Notes: generated from the sequence alone by a model not told the origin. Counted from the stretch's first letter, positions 1 to 8,859 are shown. The stretch is DNA of 57,126 nucleotides from an uncultured Bacteroidota bacterium (GCA_913055635.1 CAJXLK010000028.1:1-57126); one strand, 5' to 3'. A program made the numbers and translations.

Positions 1-489
1 CTGCGCCGCGTTTTTGGTGTTTTCACGGCCGCAAAGGCGGTTGTCGCTATCCACCAGTAAATAGCGGGAAGTGGTTCGTGCCCTGACAGCCAGCGTGGCC
101 AACGCCTGATGTTCCTGGTGATAGCGGTATAGCCGCCCCAGGTCCAGGTCGCTCAAAACATCCACATTATGAATGATGAAAGGCTTGCCCTGGTCGAAAA
201 ACCAGGCTGCTTTTTTTAACCCCCCGCCCGTATCCAAAAGCCTTTGATTTTCTTCGGAATAGACGATATTCATGCCGAAATGCGCATGCTTTTGCACAAA
301 AGCTTTGATTTGACCGGGGAAGTGATGCAGGTTGATCATCACCGAGCGCACCCCGTATTGCTGGAGGTGATCCAGGGTGTGTTCCAGCATGGTTTTACCA
401 GCCACCTCCACCAGTGCCTTAGGTTTTTCCCGGGTAATGGGATCGAGTCGGCTACCCACCCCCGCGGCAAAGATCATGGCTTTATCCAT
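1..489 (-). CDS. MurU-like sugar-phosphate nucleotidyltransferase, 3' part outside window
   Basis: Only the first 163 codons lie in the window; the gene runs off the left edge. The start is ATG at 489-487, 5 bp after the stop of the RapZ-C gene. The N-terminus has the nucleotidyltransferase signature: AAGVGSRLDPIT (about residues 9-20), a KPKALVEVAG lysine segment, TGGG near residue 93, and the metal-binding aspartate in HNVDV. This is the family of MurU, mannose-1-phosphate guanylyltransferase and glucose-1-phosphate thymidylyltransferase, which transfer an NMP to a sugar 1-phosphate. Family members in Pseudomonas form UDP-MurNAc from MurNAc-1-phosphate made by AmgK. An AmgK-like kinase two genes upstream in the same operon makes MurNAc-1-phosphate uridylyltransferase the best guess (inference). 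GDP-mannose-type specificity cannot be excluded from this partial sequence. Confidence 0.8.
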   Translation of the reverse strand, partial: MDKAMIFAAGVGSRLDPITREKPKALVEVAGKTMLEHTLDHLQQYGVRSVMINLHHFPGQIKAFVQKHAHFGMNIVYSEENQRLLDTGGGLKKAAWFFDQGKPFIIHNVDVLSDLDLGRLYRYHQEHQALATLAVRARTTSRYLLVDSDNRLCGRENTKNAAQ

Positions 490-494
490 AAGGG

Positions 495-899
495 CTAGTT
501 TTTAAGATCCAGGTGGGCCAGGTCTACCCCCACCTTGTAGTCTTGCTTTATCCGCTCGGCCAGGCGTTCGGCGCAATATACCGAACGGTGCTGACCGCCG
601 GTGCATCCAAAGGCCACCATCAGATGGGTGAACCCCCGCTCCATATAGGTTTCCACACTCATCCGTACCATCCGGTAAGCCAGGTCTATAAATGCTTCCA
701 TCCGGGTGTTCTTCAAAAAGAAATCCACCACTTCCCGGTCTTTCCCCGAAAGCATCATGTAGCGTTCGAATTTTCCGGGATTCAAGATGGAACGGCAATC
801 AAACACATAGCCGCCCCCGTGTCCGCTCTCGTCATAGGGGATACCCCGCTTGTAGGAGAAGCTTCTTATTTGTACGGTCAATTTAGTATTGGAATCCAT
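495..899 (-). CDS. Stand-alone RapZ C-terminal domain protein
   Basis: This 134-residue protein corresponds to the C-terminal half of RapZ (YvcJ/UPF0042) only. The Walker A P-loop ATPase half of full-length RapZ is absent. The diagnostic motif GCTGGQHRSVY is at residues 98-108, and a GYVFDCRSILNPG segment sits near residue 30. In E. coli RapZ this domain senses glucosamine-6-phosphate and presents the GlmZ sRNA to RNase E. Nothing in the sequence shows an RNA partner here. The ATG at 899 lies 17 bp inside the 3' end of the AmgK-like kinase gene, and the stop is 5 bp before the MurU-like gene, so the three are translationally linked. A role sensing or modulating amino-sugar flux within the recycling operon is inference. 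Confidence 0.85.
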   Translation of the reverse strand: MDSNTKLTVQIRSFSYKRGIPYDESGHGGGYVFDCRSILNPGKFERYMMLSGKDREVVDFFLKNTRMEAFIDLAYRMVRMSVETYMERGFTHLMVAFGCTGGQHRSVYCAERLAERIKQDYKVGVDLAHLDLKN

Positions 900-2001
900 G
901 GTCAGATATTTTCGAATGCATCAATTGATCAAGGGTTTTTTGCAGTTCGGGACACTTCTGAAGGATGGGGTTTTTGGAATACAATCCCCTCAGATTCTCC
1001 AGGGCAGGGGGGATGCTTTGGATGAAGTGCTGCTTGCCTTCTTTCAGCCCCCTCAAACCGTAAGCCCCCAGTGTTTGAAGAACCCGAAGCAGGGCCACGG
1101 GATAAAAAAATGCCCTGAATACCTGCTCATCCACCGGGGTTAATATCCGGAGGGTTTTCAGGTACTGGCCGATCATCTCCTGGCGGAAGGAGTCGGGCCA
1201 ACGGGCCCTGGCCTGGTAAAGAAAAGCAGCCAGGTCATATTGAAGCGGGCCTTTGCGGCCCCCCTGGTAATCTATAAAGTAGAGGTTGTCTTGATGAACC
1301 ATGATGTTGCGTGACTGAAAATCCCGGTACATGAAATAGGGGTGGCCCGCGCCAAGAATCATCCCGGCCAGCTTGCGGAAATCCCGCTCCAAGAGATGCT
1401 TGCGGTAGACTGCCCCCATCTGATCGGCAAATTGTTCCCTGAAATAGTTCAAATCATAGAGGATCGCCTTTTCATCGAACTGCTGATAAGGATAGCAGCG
1501 GGAAAAATCCATCTTTCTGCCCGCCATCACCTGGATGCGGGCCAACTCACGCATGACTTCCCTGACTTTTTCCCTCACTACGGGATCCCGCTCGGGATGA
1601 GGCTGATGTTGACGGATCAGGTCAAAAAGGGTTTGATCGCCCAGGTCTTCCAAAAGATAGATGTTGTCTGTGAGATCTTCGGCCAGGATGCCAGGTACCT
1701 GTATCCTTTCATTTTTGAAAAAGCGGCTCATGTATATGAATGTCTGGTTTTCCTTGTCATCAGGGTTGTATGCTCCAATGGCCGAGCGTGTATCGCCGAT
1801 TAGGCGGTAATAGATCCGGTTGGAGCCCGAACGGGGGAATGGCTGCAAACCATTGACTTCCTGGCCACTCCAGTCGAAGAATAATTGCCTCAGTGCCTGC
1901 TTGTGATCTGCCTTCAATTTTTTATCCGCTTTTTTCACAAATTTAGGAATATCTGTTAATTTTATTGCTGGCGAATTCCAATAAGATGCATCACATCCCA
2001 T
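883..2001 (-). CDS. AmgK-like amino-sugar (MurNAc/GlcNAc) kinase, phosphotransferase family
   Basis: A 372-residue aminoglycoside-phosphotransferase-fold protein. The catalytic loop reads MYRDFQSRNIMV, with Asp as base and Asn as Mg ligand, and is followed by FIDYQGG in the position of the DFG motif. The YRDFQSRN version of the loop resembles AmgK, which phosphorylates the anomeric hydroxyl of MurNAc and GlcNAc, rather than antibiotic kinases. It is the first gene of a minus-strand operon with RapZ-C and a MurU-like enzyme, which supports cell-wall sugar recycling. The start is uncertain. The longest frame begins at ATG 2001, but a TAAATTTG promoter element lies inside it at 1938-1945. GTG 1938 or TTG 1917 would remove 21-28 poorly conserved-looking residues. 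It is divergent from DPP IV with a 41-bp gap. Confidence 0.82.
   Translation of the reverse strand: MGCDASYWNSPAIKLTDIPKFVKKADKKLKADHKQALRQLFFDWSGQEVNGLQPFPRSGSNRIYYRLIGDTRSAIGAYNPDDKENQTFIYMSRFFKNERIQVPGILAEDLTDNIYLLEDLGDQTLFDLIRQHQPHPERDPVVREKVREVMRELARIQVMAGRKMDFSRCYPYQQFDEKAILYDLNYFREQFADQMGAVYRKHLLERDFRKLAGMILGAGHPYFMYRDFQSRNIMVHQDNLYFIDYQGGRKGPLQYDLAAFLYQARARWPDSFRQEMIGQYLKTLRILTPVDEQVFRAFFYPVALLRVLQTLGAYGLRGLKEGKQHFIQSIPPALENLRGLYSKNPILQKCPELQKTLDQLMHSKISDHGFQY
1938..1945 (-). promoter_or_regulatory. Possible Bacteroidota -7 element for the AmgK operon
   Basis: TAAATTTG on the minus strand matches TAnnTTTG exactly. No well-spaced -33 TTG is obvious. It lies within the longest reading frame of the kinase, so it is only meaningful if translation starts further downstream (TTG 1917). 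Confidence 0.3.
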
Positions 2002-2042
2002 CTAAAATAACACAATAACCCGAATAAAAACCTTTTCGAACC

Positions 2043-4226
2043 ATGAAAACACGCATTTCATTTGCATTTCTTGTGATCTTCCTGGTATCATCCTTAATGG
2101 TCCACAGCCAGGAAGATACTCAAAAGATCACGCTTGAAGATATTTACAAGAAGCATGAATTCAGAGACAAAACAGTTAGCGGCCTTCGTTCGATGGACGA
2201 TGGCATTCATTACACCGTACTGGAGGGCAACGCGCATATCATTAAATACAGTTATGAAACCGGCAAAGAAGTGGATACGGTATTTAGTGCCGAGAGCCAT
2301 GATGCCATTTCCAGTTTCTCACGCTATGAGTTCAGCGAAGGGGAAAACAAGATCATGCTGGCCACCCGGGTGAACCCGATTTACCGGCGTTCGTTCACGG
2401 CGCGGTTTTATGTGTTCAACCGAAAAGATGAAACCCTGCAACCCGTCAGTGAGAAGGGAGCTCAGCGGCTGGCCACCTTTTCGCCCGATGGCTCCAGGGT
2501 GGGGTTTGTCCGGGATAATGATCTGTACATTAAGAATCTGGATACCGGCCGGGAGAGGCAAATCACCCATGATGGAAGGAAAAACCACATCATCAACGGC
2601 ACCACCGACTGGGTGTATGAAGAGGAGTTTGCCATAACCCAGGGATTCCGATGGTCACCGGACGGGGATAAGATTGCCTTTTATAAGTTTGATGAAAGCC
2701 GCGTGCGGGTCTTTCACATGACCATGTTCCAGGGGCGGCTTTATCCGGAGGATTATGCCTTTAAATATCCCAAGGCCGGCGAAAAGAATTCCATCGTTAA
2801 AATTTTTGTCCACAATCTCGAGGAGGATTCAACCCGGGAAATGGATACCGGGGAAGAGACCGATCAGTACCTTCCCCGCTTCAAGTGGACCCCCGACAAC
2901 AATGAGTTGTGTATGATCCGGATGAACCGGTTGCAGAATGAAATTGAGATCATGCTGGCCAATGCCACTACCGGCGAATCGAGGGTTGTTTACCAGGAAA
3001 CCAACCCTTATTACATTTCGCAGATTGGCGATGATTACCCCACTTTTGTCAATGATGGCGAACAATTCATCATTTACAGTGAAAAAAGCGGCTACAACCA
3101 CCTGTATCTTTACAATAAAAACGGCGAGCTGGCCAGCCAGATCACCTCGGGCGAATGGGATGTGACGGAGTTTATTGGATATGACCCACAACAGGAGAGG
3201 GTTTTTTATACCGCTGCCCAGGAATCGCCCCTTCGCCGGCATGTTTATTCGATCGCCAGTGATGGCACCGATAAACGCCAGATCACCCAGAATAAGGGCT
3301 GGAACAATGCCGAATTCAGCAAAGGTTATAAATACTTCATCAATTATCATTCCACGGCCAACACCCCGCCGGTGATCACCCTTCATAACCGCAGCGGCGA
3401 GTTGATCCGCACCCTGGAGGACAATGCCCGATTGGAAAAGAAAACCGAGCAGTATGGATTCACTGAAAAAGAGTTCATCAAGATCAACACCCCCTCCAGT
3501 GAATATGATCTGAATGCTTACACCATCAAGCCGCCGAATTTTGATCCCAACAAGGCGTATCCCTTGTTTATGTATTTATATGGCGGGCCGGGTTCGCAGA
3601 CGGTGACCGATCAATGGTCGAGCCGCATGGCGTGGTTCCAGATGCTGGCCCAGCGGGGCTATGTCATTGCAGTGGTGGATAACCGTGGAACCGGCGCCAG
3701 GGGCCAGCATTTCAAGAAAATGACCTACGGGAAGCTGGGCAAATACGAGACCATTGATCAGATTGAAGCGGCTCAGTATTTCGCCCAAAAACCCTATATC
3801 GATTCGAGCCGCATCGGGATCTTCGGTTGGAGCTACGGCGGATACATGTCGTCGAACTGCCTTTTCCAGGGCAATGAGACCTTTTCCATGGCCATTGCAG
3901 TGGCACCGGTTACCAACTGGCGCTATTACGATACCATCTATACCGAGCGCTTTATGGGACTTCCTCAAAACAATGGCGAAGGATATGACAGCAATTCGCC
4001 CATCAATCACGTGGACGGATTGAAGGGTGAATACCTGCTGATTCATGGTACCGGCGATGACAACGTGCATGTTCAAAATTCCATGGAACTGGCCGAGGAA
4101 CTGGTTCAGGCCAATAAACAGTTTGAGATGCAGTTTTATCCCGACAAGAACCACGGCATTTACGGGGGAAATACAACATTTCACCTTTATACGCGCATGA
4201 CCCATTTTATCATGGAAAACCTTTAA
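2043..4226 (+). CDS. Dipeptidyl peptidase IV (S9B prolyl dipeptidase)
   Basis: A 727-residue secreted serine peptidase with a signal peptide (about residues 1-22, cleaved near VHSQE). An N-terminal beta-propeller DPPIV_N domain is followed by an alpha/beta-hydrolase S9 domain. The catalytic triad is visible: Ser597 in GWSYGGY, Asp672 in GTGDDNV and His704 in KNHGIYGG. The propeller carries DWVYEEEF, the glutamate pair that anchors the substrate N-terminus in DPP IV. The length matches the family. It removes X-Pro or X-Ala dipeptides from peptides in the periplasm or at the cell surface, feeding peptide catabolism. The ATG at 2043 begins a clear signal peptide. The 3' end overlaps the convergent DUF2784 gene by 4 bp. 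Confidence 0.96.
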   Translation: MKTRISFAFLVIFLVSSLMVHSQEDTQKITLEDIYKKHEFRDKTVSGLRSMDDGIHYTVLEGNAHIIKYSYETGKEVDTVFSAESHDAISSFSRYEFSEGENKIMLATRVNPIYRRSFTARFYVFNRKDETLQPVSEKGAQRLATFSPDGSRVGFVRDNDLYIKNLDTGRERQITHDGRKNHIINGTTDWVYEEEFAITQGFRWSPDGDKIAFYKFDESRVRVFHMTMFQGRLYPEDYAFKYPKAGEKNSIVKIFVHNLEEDSTREMDTGEETDQYLPRFKWTPDNNELCMIRMNRLQNEIEIMLANATTGESRVVYQETNPYYISQIGDDYPTFVNDGEQFIIYSEKSGYNHLYLYNKNGELASQITSGEWDVTEFIGYDPQQERVFYTAAQESPLRRHVYSIASDGTDKRQITQNKGWNNAEFSKGYKYFINYHSTANTPPVITLHNRSGELIRTLEDNARLEKKTEQYGFTEKEFIKINTPSSEYDLNAYTIKPPNFDPNKAYPLFMYLYGGPGSQTVTDQWSSRMAWFQMLAQRGYVIAVVDNRGTGARGQHFKKMTYGKLGKYETIDQIEAAQYFAQKPYIDSSRIGIFGWSYGGYMSSNCLFQGNETFSMAIAVAPVTNWRYYDTIYTERFMGLPQNNGEGYDSNSPINHVDGLKGEYLLIHGTGDDNVHVQNSMELAEELVQANKQFEMQFYPDKNHGIYGGNTTFHLYTRMTHFIMENL

Positions 4227-4609
4227 TTCGTTGTATCTTTCCAGTCCCTTAAGTTTAGGAGGATCGAGAGGATCAGGGCGAGGAAAAAGATGACCGCAGT
4301 AGCGGTATCCACGAGTTGGGAGGAGAGCTCAAGGGGCAGGAGGCGTTCCAAGAGGTATTCGATGTAAGAGGAAGGTAAATGATGGTGACCCAGTCGGTTA
4401 AGGATTTGAAAATGCCACTCGGTCAAAGGGCAGTAACCCAGGCCGTAAAACAACCCCAGGATGAACCAGGAGCCCCCGGTCAGAAGCAGGGTAAAGAGGT
4501 TGATCCTGCGGGTTTTCCTCCATATCCAGCCCACAGCATTGAACAGGGTCAGGCAGGCATGGAAAACCACAAAGAACCAGTCTGCCAGTTGTAGCAGGGA
4601 TGTCTCCAT
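4223..4609 (-). CDS. DUF2784-family integral membrane protein
   Basis: A 128-residue protein with about four hydrophobic segments: residues 8-28, 38-58, a central one, and 103-120. The loop GYCPLTEWHFQILNRLGHHHLP followed by SYIEY is characteristic of DUF2784. Function is unknown for the family. The start ATG at 4609 lies 12 bp downstream of the methylglyoxal synthase stop, suggesting co-transcription with it. The 3' end overlaps the convergent DPP IV gene by 4 bp. Confidence 0.8.
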   Translation of the reverse strand: METSLLQLADWFFVVFHACLTLFNAVGWIWRKTRRINLFTLLLTGGSWFILGLFYGLGYCPLTEWHFQILNRLGHHHLPSSYIEYLLERLLPLELSSQLVDTATAVIFFLALILSILLNLRDWKDTTN

Positions 4610-4621
4610 TGGCCTGAAGCA

Positions 4622-5020
4622 TTATTCGCTGGCGAAATTTTTCAATAAGAGCCGGGCGGTTGATTTGTTGGTGGCCAGGGGTACCTCCCATACGTCACAG
4701 AGCCTCATCAAGGTTGCGATGTCCGGATCGTGGGGATGTTTGCCCAGGGGATCGCGGAAGAAGAAGACCATATCCAGTTCGCCTTTGGCCACCAAAGTGC
4801 CGATCTCTGCATCCCCGCCAAAGGGCCCCGAGTTATAGCGGATGATATTAGACAGGCCGGTTTCGGCTATTTTTTGACCGGTGGTCCCGGTGGCATGCAA
4901 TTGATAGTTGTTAAGGATATCGCGGTGGTCCATCACAAACTTCACCATGTCTGCTTTCTTACCATCATGGGCTATCAGGGCAATGTTCCCTCTCTTTTTG
5001 GTTTGATTGGATTGTTGCAT
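4622..5020 (-). CDS. mgsA: Methylglyoxal synthase
   Basis: This 132-residue enzyme converts dihydroxyacetone phosphate to methylglyoxal and phosphate, a bypass of lower glycolysis when phosphate is limiting. Family motifs are intact: HDGKK (residues 18-22), the phosphate-binding GTTG (45-48), SGPFGGD (64-70) with Asp70 at the position of the E. coli catalytic Asp71, FFRDPL with Asp90 (E. coli Asp91), and HPHDPD with His97 (E. coli His98). It is somewhat shorter than the E. coli enzyme, mainly at the termini. The protein is expected to be a cytosolic homohexamer. It is followed 12 bp later by a DUF2784 membrane protein. Confidence 0.95.
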   Translation of the reverse strand: MQQSNQTKKRGNIALIAHDGKKADMVKFVMDHRDILNNYQLHATGTTGQKIAETGLSNIIRYNSGPFGGDAEIGTLVAKGELDMVFFFRDPLGKHPHDPDIATLMRLCDVWEVPLATNKSTARLLLKNFASE

Positions 5021-5514
5021 TCGTATAAAGTTTAATTAACGTTCTGTATTTCAGTATCATTTTCTTCCAACATTGCATGATTTGCTTCCCTCTGCCATGG
5101 AACCTGCATGAATAATCATGTCCTTGTTGTGACGGTACTGGATGCAGGTTTCATTGGGGTTTTTATCTTTTGGTTTCTTTATCTTTTTGATTGGCACTTT
5201 AAGCAGGAGCATCCGATGGCATTTGCAGTTAATTAGCCGAATATTGCCAGGGTCTTGCCGGACATTGGCAGATCAAGCAGGAGCCAACCGAGCCTCCCGG
5301 TTGAGTTTGCAGACGAATAATACCTGTTTGGTTTATTCAGGACGCAAATTAAACAATAATTCCCAAACACAAAAAGGTCAAAATGGTTTAAAAGGGGGCT
5401 GTATTTAAAGCTTGTGTATCGCTGGATTAATTATCCCGATGAACGCAGATATTTACCCTAAGACTTGTAGCTAAGGGCATTTGCTTCTGTGAAGGGAGTG
5501 GACAGGTCAGCCAT
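5021..5514. other. Intergenic stretch with a long inverted repeat
   Basis: No convincing gene. An inverted repeat pairs AACCTGCAT (5101-5109) with ATGCAGGTT (5142-5150) around a 32-nt loop; it is not followed by a T-run. A plus-strand frame from 5142 (88 codons) has no recognisable domain and is probably not coding. The mgsA promoter should lie near 5021-5080, but I see no clean TAnnTTTG. Confidence 0.4.
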
Positions 5515-6372
5515 TCATTCTTTTACAACGATTGTACGGGCAGTTGAGATGTAAGTGACTCTAAAAAAACCCAGAGCTTCGCCATTTTCTATGTTGCCGA
5601 TGGCATTGGCCGGCGGCCCGGAAAGGTCAAAGGGGTTGCCCGATTGATTGACGATGTTCTGCAATCCGTTGAGGTATCGCCGGTAGGCATGGCTGGCCGA
5701 GCAGATTTCAAGTTCCAGGGTATCCCCGGCCCGGAAGCTTTCAAAAAAGTAGAAGTTGTAGGGGGGATAGCCCTTAAAGGCTTCCCGGTCAGAATAGATG
5801 TTGGTTTGATCAATGGTATCGTTGAGCGGCCGGTTGTTTCTGAATAGGTTCATCGTGTAATAATCGCCGGCGGGGGTGGGTTCTTCTCCGAGAACCGACA
5901 AATAGAGGACCAGGGAATCAATGGGGGCCTGTTCCACATACACAGGATTTTTGTAGGTAGTGGCCTGGATGGTATCGAGCCAGAAGCCCTGGGGCATGGT
6001 TTGGCTGGCCTGATACCGGGTTCTCCCGTTGATGGGTTTCTCCAGGCGAATGTCCAGTTGATAGGTTTTTCCAGGGACCCCGGCCACAGCCCTTTTTGAG
6101 GTATAAACCCCCGGTTGGTTCGCCTCCTCTACAAAAGCAAGGGTGTCGCCCGGTGAAGTAATGCGGAGGTTGGCGCCGGTGACCCGCGGGGTTTTTACAT
6201 TGCTGAAATAGTTGGCTGAAGTGCTCAGGGTAATTTGATGATGCTGGCGTTGATTGGTCAGTTGGCCTTCCACCACCAGCATTTGGGGAACATCTTCGGT
6301 TTCCCAGGCGATCTGCTCATCCTCACATCCCAGGCAGGTCAGCATAAGAAGCCCCATCACAAGCTTTTTCAT
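5515..6372 (-). CDS. DUF4249 lipoprotein paired with a TonB receptor
   Basis: A DUF4249-family protein of 285 residues if started at ATG 6372. This gives a compact lipoprotein signal, MKKLVMGLLMLTCLGC, with the lipidated Cys near residue 16. The open frame extends to 6471, which would add 33 residues and overlap the receptor gene by 11 bp; the signal peptide argues for the shorter form. The mature part begins with a beta-rich segment (MLVVEGQLTNQ) typical of the family, which accompanies TonB-dependent receptors in Bacteroidota. By position it may be the surface or periplasmic partner of the receptor encoded just upstream. The substrate is unknown. Confidence 0.85.
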   Translation of the reverse strand: MKKLVMGLLMLTCLGCEDEQIAWETEDVPQMLVVEGQLTNQRQHHQITLSTSANYFSNVKTPRVTGANLRITSPGDTLAFVEEANQPGVYTSKRAVAGVPGKTYQLDIRLEKPINGRTRYQASQTMPQGFWLDTIQATTYKNPVYVEQAPIDSLVLYLSVLGEEPTPAGDYYTMNLFRNNRPLNDTIDQTNIYSDREAFKGYPPYNFYFFESFRAGDTLELEICSASHAYRRYLNGLQNIVNQSGNPFDLSGPPANAIGNIENGEALGFFRVTYISTARTIVVKE

Positions 6373-6460
6373 GTTTTTAAGGTTGAACCCGCTTAATCGG
6401 GGTATGGGGTATTTGAGATTTTTTACAAGGTTCATAATCATGGGCCTTGTTGATTCAGTT

Positions 6461-8827
6461 TTAAAATTCAAAATTGTAGGAGACCGAGGGAAAAAAGGAG
6501 AAATAAGAGGTTCTCATGGCTTTGGTTTTATAAGGGGTATTGGTGCTTTGGGTGAAATAGAGGGCATCGGCGTTTTTGTGGCCATAAGCATTATAGATGG
6601 AAAAGACCCATTCGCCGTGAAAGTTCCGGTTGGGTTTTTTCTTGGCCTGGATGGTGATTCCCAAATCGAGCCGGTGGTAGGTAGGCATGCGGTCCTGGTT
6701 GCGGCCGGGGTAGTAGGGGATCACCAGGTTGCCGTATTCATAGCGTGAGGCCGGAGCATTGAGGGGCCGGCCCGATTTGATGGTCCAGTTGGCCGAGAGG
6801 CTGATCCGGGGTGTAAAATCGAACATGGCTACCAGGGACAGGTCGTGGGGGCGGTCATAAGGGGCGGGAAACCAGCCTTGCTCCTGGATGTCTTTGATTT
6901 TTCGCAGTGAACGGGAATAGGAATAGCTGATCCATCCGCTTAATCTGCCGGATGGCTTTTTAATCATTAACTCCATTCCATAAGCTTTGCCCTGCCCGAA
7001 ACGCAGGTCTTCTTCCAGATCTTCGTTGAACTGGGGCTGTGCGAATTCATCAAATGCCACTTGGCGGTCAACATGCTTATAGTACAGTTCGAGGGAGGTT
7101 TCGACCCGGTTGTTGAAAAAATTGCGGAAGTAGCCCATGCTGTATTGATCCCCTATTTGCGGTTTGATGGTAGGGTTGGCACTGACCCATACATCCAGGG
7201 GGGTTCCGCTGTTGGAATTGGAAGCGATCAAAAGGTATTGGCGCCCCCTCGAGTAACTGGCTTTGAGGGAATGGCGTTTTGAAAAGCGATAATTCATGGT
7301 TATTCGGGGTTCCAGCCCACCATAGGTGTTGTATATTTCACCGGCCGGATGATGTACCTCACCTATAACCTCGTAATTGTCGTTCAGCCGGTTAACCGTG
7401 GCCGGGCCAATGTTCTGAAAAAGGGAATAACGCAGGCCGTATTTCAGCTTGAGGCTTTCACTGATCTTTTGTTCATTGCTGATGTAGATGGCACTTTCGA
7501 TGCTTTTTATCCGGGGCATTTTAAACCGGTTGGTGGTGGTGTCCTGCTTATCAGCAACTTCTCCGACATTGAAGTCATGAAAAGTGCTTTTTATGCCGAA
7601 ACGCAGGGTGTTGTCCTGGTTTAAGTAGTATCCGAAATCGGCGCGCAGGGTGTAATCGCGCACAAATGCCTGGTATTCAAAAGCAAATTTTTTTTCTTCC
7701 CGCCCCAGGGATATTTGATTATCGAGCAGGTAATCGTAGTTGCTGGCCAGGAGGGTGAAGTTGGAGAAGAGTTTCTGGCTGAACAGGTGGTTCCAGCGCA
7801 GCGAACCGGTATAATTGCCCCAGTTGAAGCGCGATTGATTGCGGTTGTTGGTCGACCAGGAAAAGACATCCCGGCCGAAATAACCCGACAGGTAAAGGCG
7901 GTTGCTGCGGTTAAAGCGGTAATTGGCTTTGGTGTTGAGGTCGTAGAAATGAAAGGGAAATTCCATGATATTTTGATTGCCGGATAACTCTCTGGCTGCT
8001 TTAATGGCCGCGTCCATATAGGTTCTTCTGCCGGCGAGCATCATCGAGCCCCTGTTTTTTTTCAGGGGGGCCTCAAGGGTCAGCCTGCTGGAGATAAGGC
8101 CAATACCGCCTTCGCCGCTGAATTCTTTCATGTTGCCGTCTTTCATGCGGATATCGATCAGTGAGGCCAACCGGCCGCCATAACGGGCCGGTATATCGCC
8201 TTTGTAAAGTTCTACATTTTTAATGGCGTCGTTGTTGAAGACCGAAAAAATACCCCCGAGGTGAGAAGCATTGTAGAGGGGGGCTTCATCGAGCAGCATC
8301 AGGTTCTGATCGCGTCCCCCTCCGCGAATGCTCATGCCAGAGCTGAGGCTTCCGGTGTTCTTCACCCCCGGCAAAAGCTGCAGGCTCTTGATGATATCGG
8401 TCTCACCCATCAATACCGGGATCTTCTTGATGGTCCGGCTGGTGAGCTTATCCGTGCTCATCTGTAGAGAGGCTACATTGCGGTTGTCTTTTTCTCCCGT
8501 TACCACCACCTGCTTCAATGCGGTTGCCTGGGGGGTGAGCTCGGCATTGATCGTGGTATCGCCCGTCGGGCTCAAAGCAATCTGCTTTTTGCGATAGCCT
8601 ACATAGGTGTAAACCAGCGTATCCGCCTTGCCTTCCACGGTGAGCGAGTAAAATCCATAGGCATTTGTAGTGGTGCCCCTGTTGGTGCCTTTGATGTAGA
8701 TGTTGGCGCCAATCAATACTTCACCGTTGGTTCCGTCATTCACATGTCCGCTGATGGTGTGTTGCTGTCCCACCGAAAGGAGGGGTAAAAGAAAAACCAT
8801 CAACATGCCTGCAATCAGCCTGGTCAT
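6461..8827 (-). CDS. TonB-dependent outer-membrane receptor with CarboxypepD_reg-like N-terminal domain
   Basis: A 788-residue receptor. The signal peptide (about 1-20) is followed by a carboxypeptidase-regulatory-like domain (TISGHVNDGTNGE, about 24-105). Then come the plug (IPVLMGETDIIKSLQLLPGV near 135, and SIRGGGRDQNLMLLDEAPLYN) and a C-terminal beta-barrel ending in SVSYNFEF with the usual terminal Phe. It is shorter than SusC-type receptors and its partner is a DUF4249 lipoprotein rather than a SusD. It should import a TonB-energised ligand across the outer membrane; the ligand is unknown. A TACATTTG promoter element lies 25 bp upstream of the ATG. Confidence 0.93.
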   Translation of the reverse strand: MTRLIAGMLMVFLLPLLSVGQQHTISGHVNDGTNGEVLIGANIYIKGTNRGTTTNAYGFYSLTVEGKADTLVYTYVGYRKKQIALSPTGDTTINAELTPQATALKQVVVTGEKDNRNVASLQMSTDKLTSRTIKKIPVLMGETDIIKSLQLLPGVKNTGSLSSGMSIRGGGRDQNLMLLDEAPLYNASHLGGIFSVFNNDAIKNVELYKGDIPARYGGRLASLIDIRMKDGNMKEFSGEGGIGLISSRLTLEAPLKKNRGSMMLAGRRTYMDAAIKAARELSGNQNIMEFPFHFYDLNTKANYRFNRSNRLYLSGYFGRDVFSWSTNNRNQSRFNWGNYTGSLRWNHLFSQKLFSNFTLLASNYDYLLDNQISLGREEKKFAFEYQAFVRDYTLRADFGYYLNQDNTLRFGIKSTFHDFNVGEVADKQDTTTNRFKMPRIKSIESAIYISNEQKISESLKLKYGLRYSLFQNIGPATVNRLNDNYEVIGEVHHPAGEIYNTYGGLEPRITMNYRFSKRHSLKASYSRGRQYLLIASNSNSGTPLDVWVSANPTIKPQIGDQYSMGYFRNFFNNRVETSLELYYKHVDRQVAFDEFAQPQFNEDLEEDLRFGQGKAYGMELMIKKPSGRLSGWISYSYSRSLRKIKDIQEQGWFPAPYDRPHDLSLVAMFDFTPRISLSANWTIKSGRPLNAPASRYEYGNLVIPYYPGRNQDRMPTYHRLDLGITIQAKKKPNRNFHGEWVFSIYNAYGHKNADALYFTQSTNTPYKTKAMRTSYFSFFPSVSYNFEF

Positions 8828-8851
8828 ATTTTAAAGGATTTATTCCGGGCA

Positions 8852-8859
8852 CAAATGTA
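8852..8859 (-). promoter_or_regulatory. Bacteroidota -7 promoter element for the TonB/DUF4249 operon
   Basis: TACATTTG on the minus strand matches TAnnTTTG and lies 25 bp upstream of the receptor ATG at 8827. A TTG lies only about 13 bp further upstream, so the -33 box is weak or absent. Confidence 0.5.

Noticed and set aside
5142-5408. An 88-codon plus-strand frame after mgsA
   Set aside because: Hydrophobic start but no consistent fold or family and no ribosome site. It overlaps the inverted repeat.
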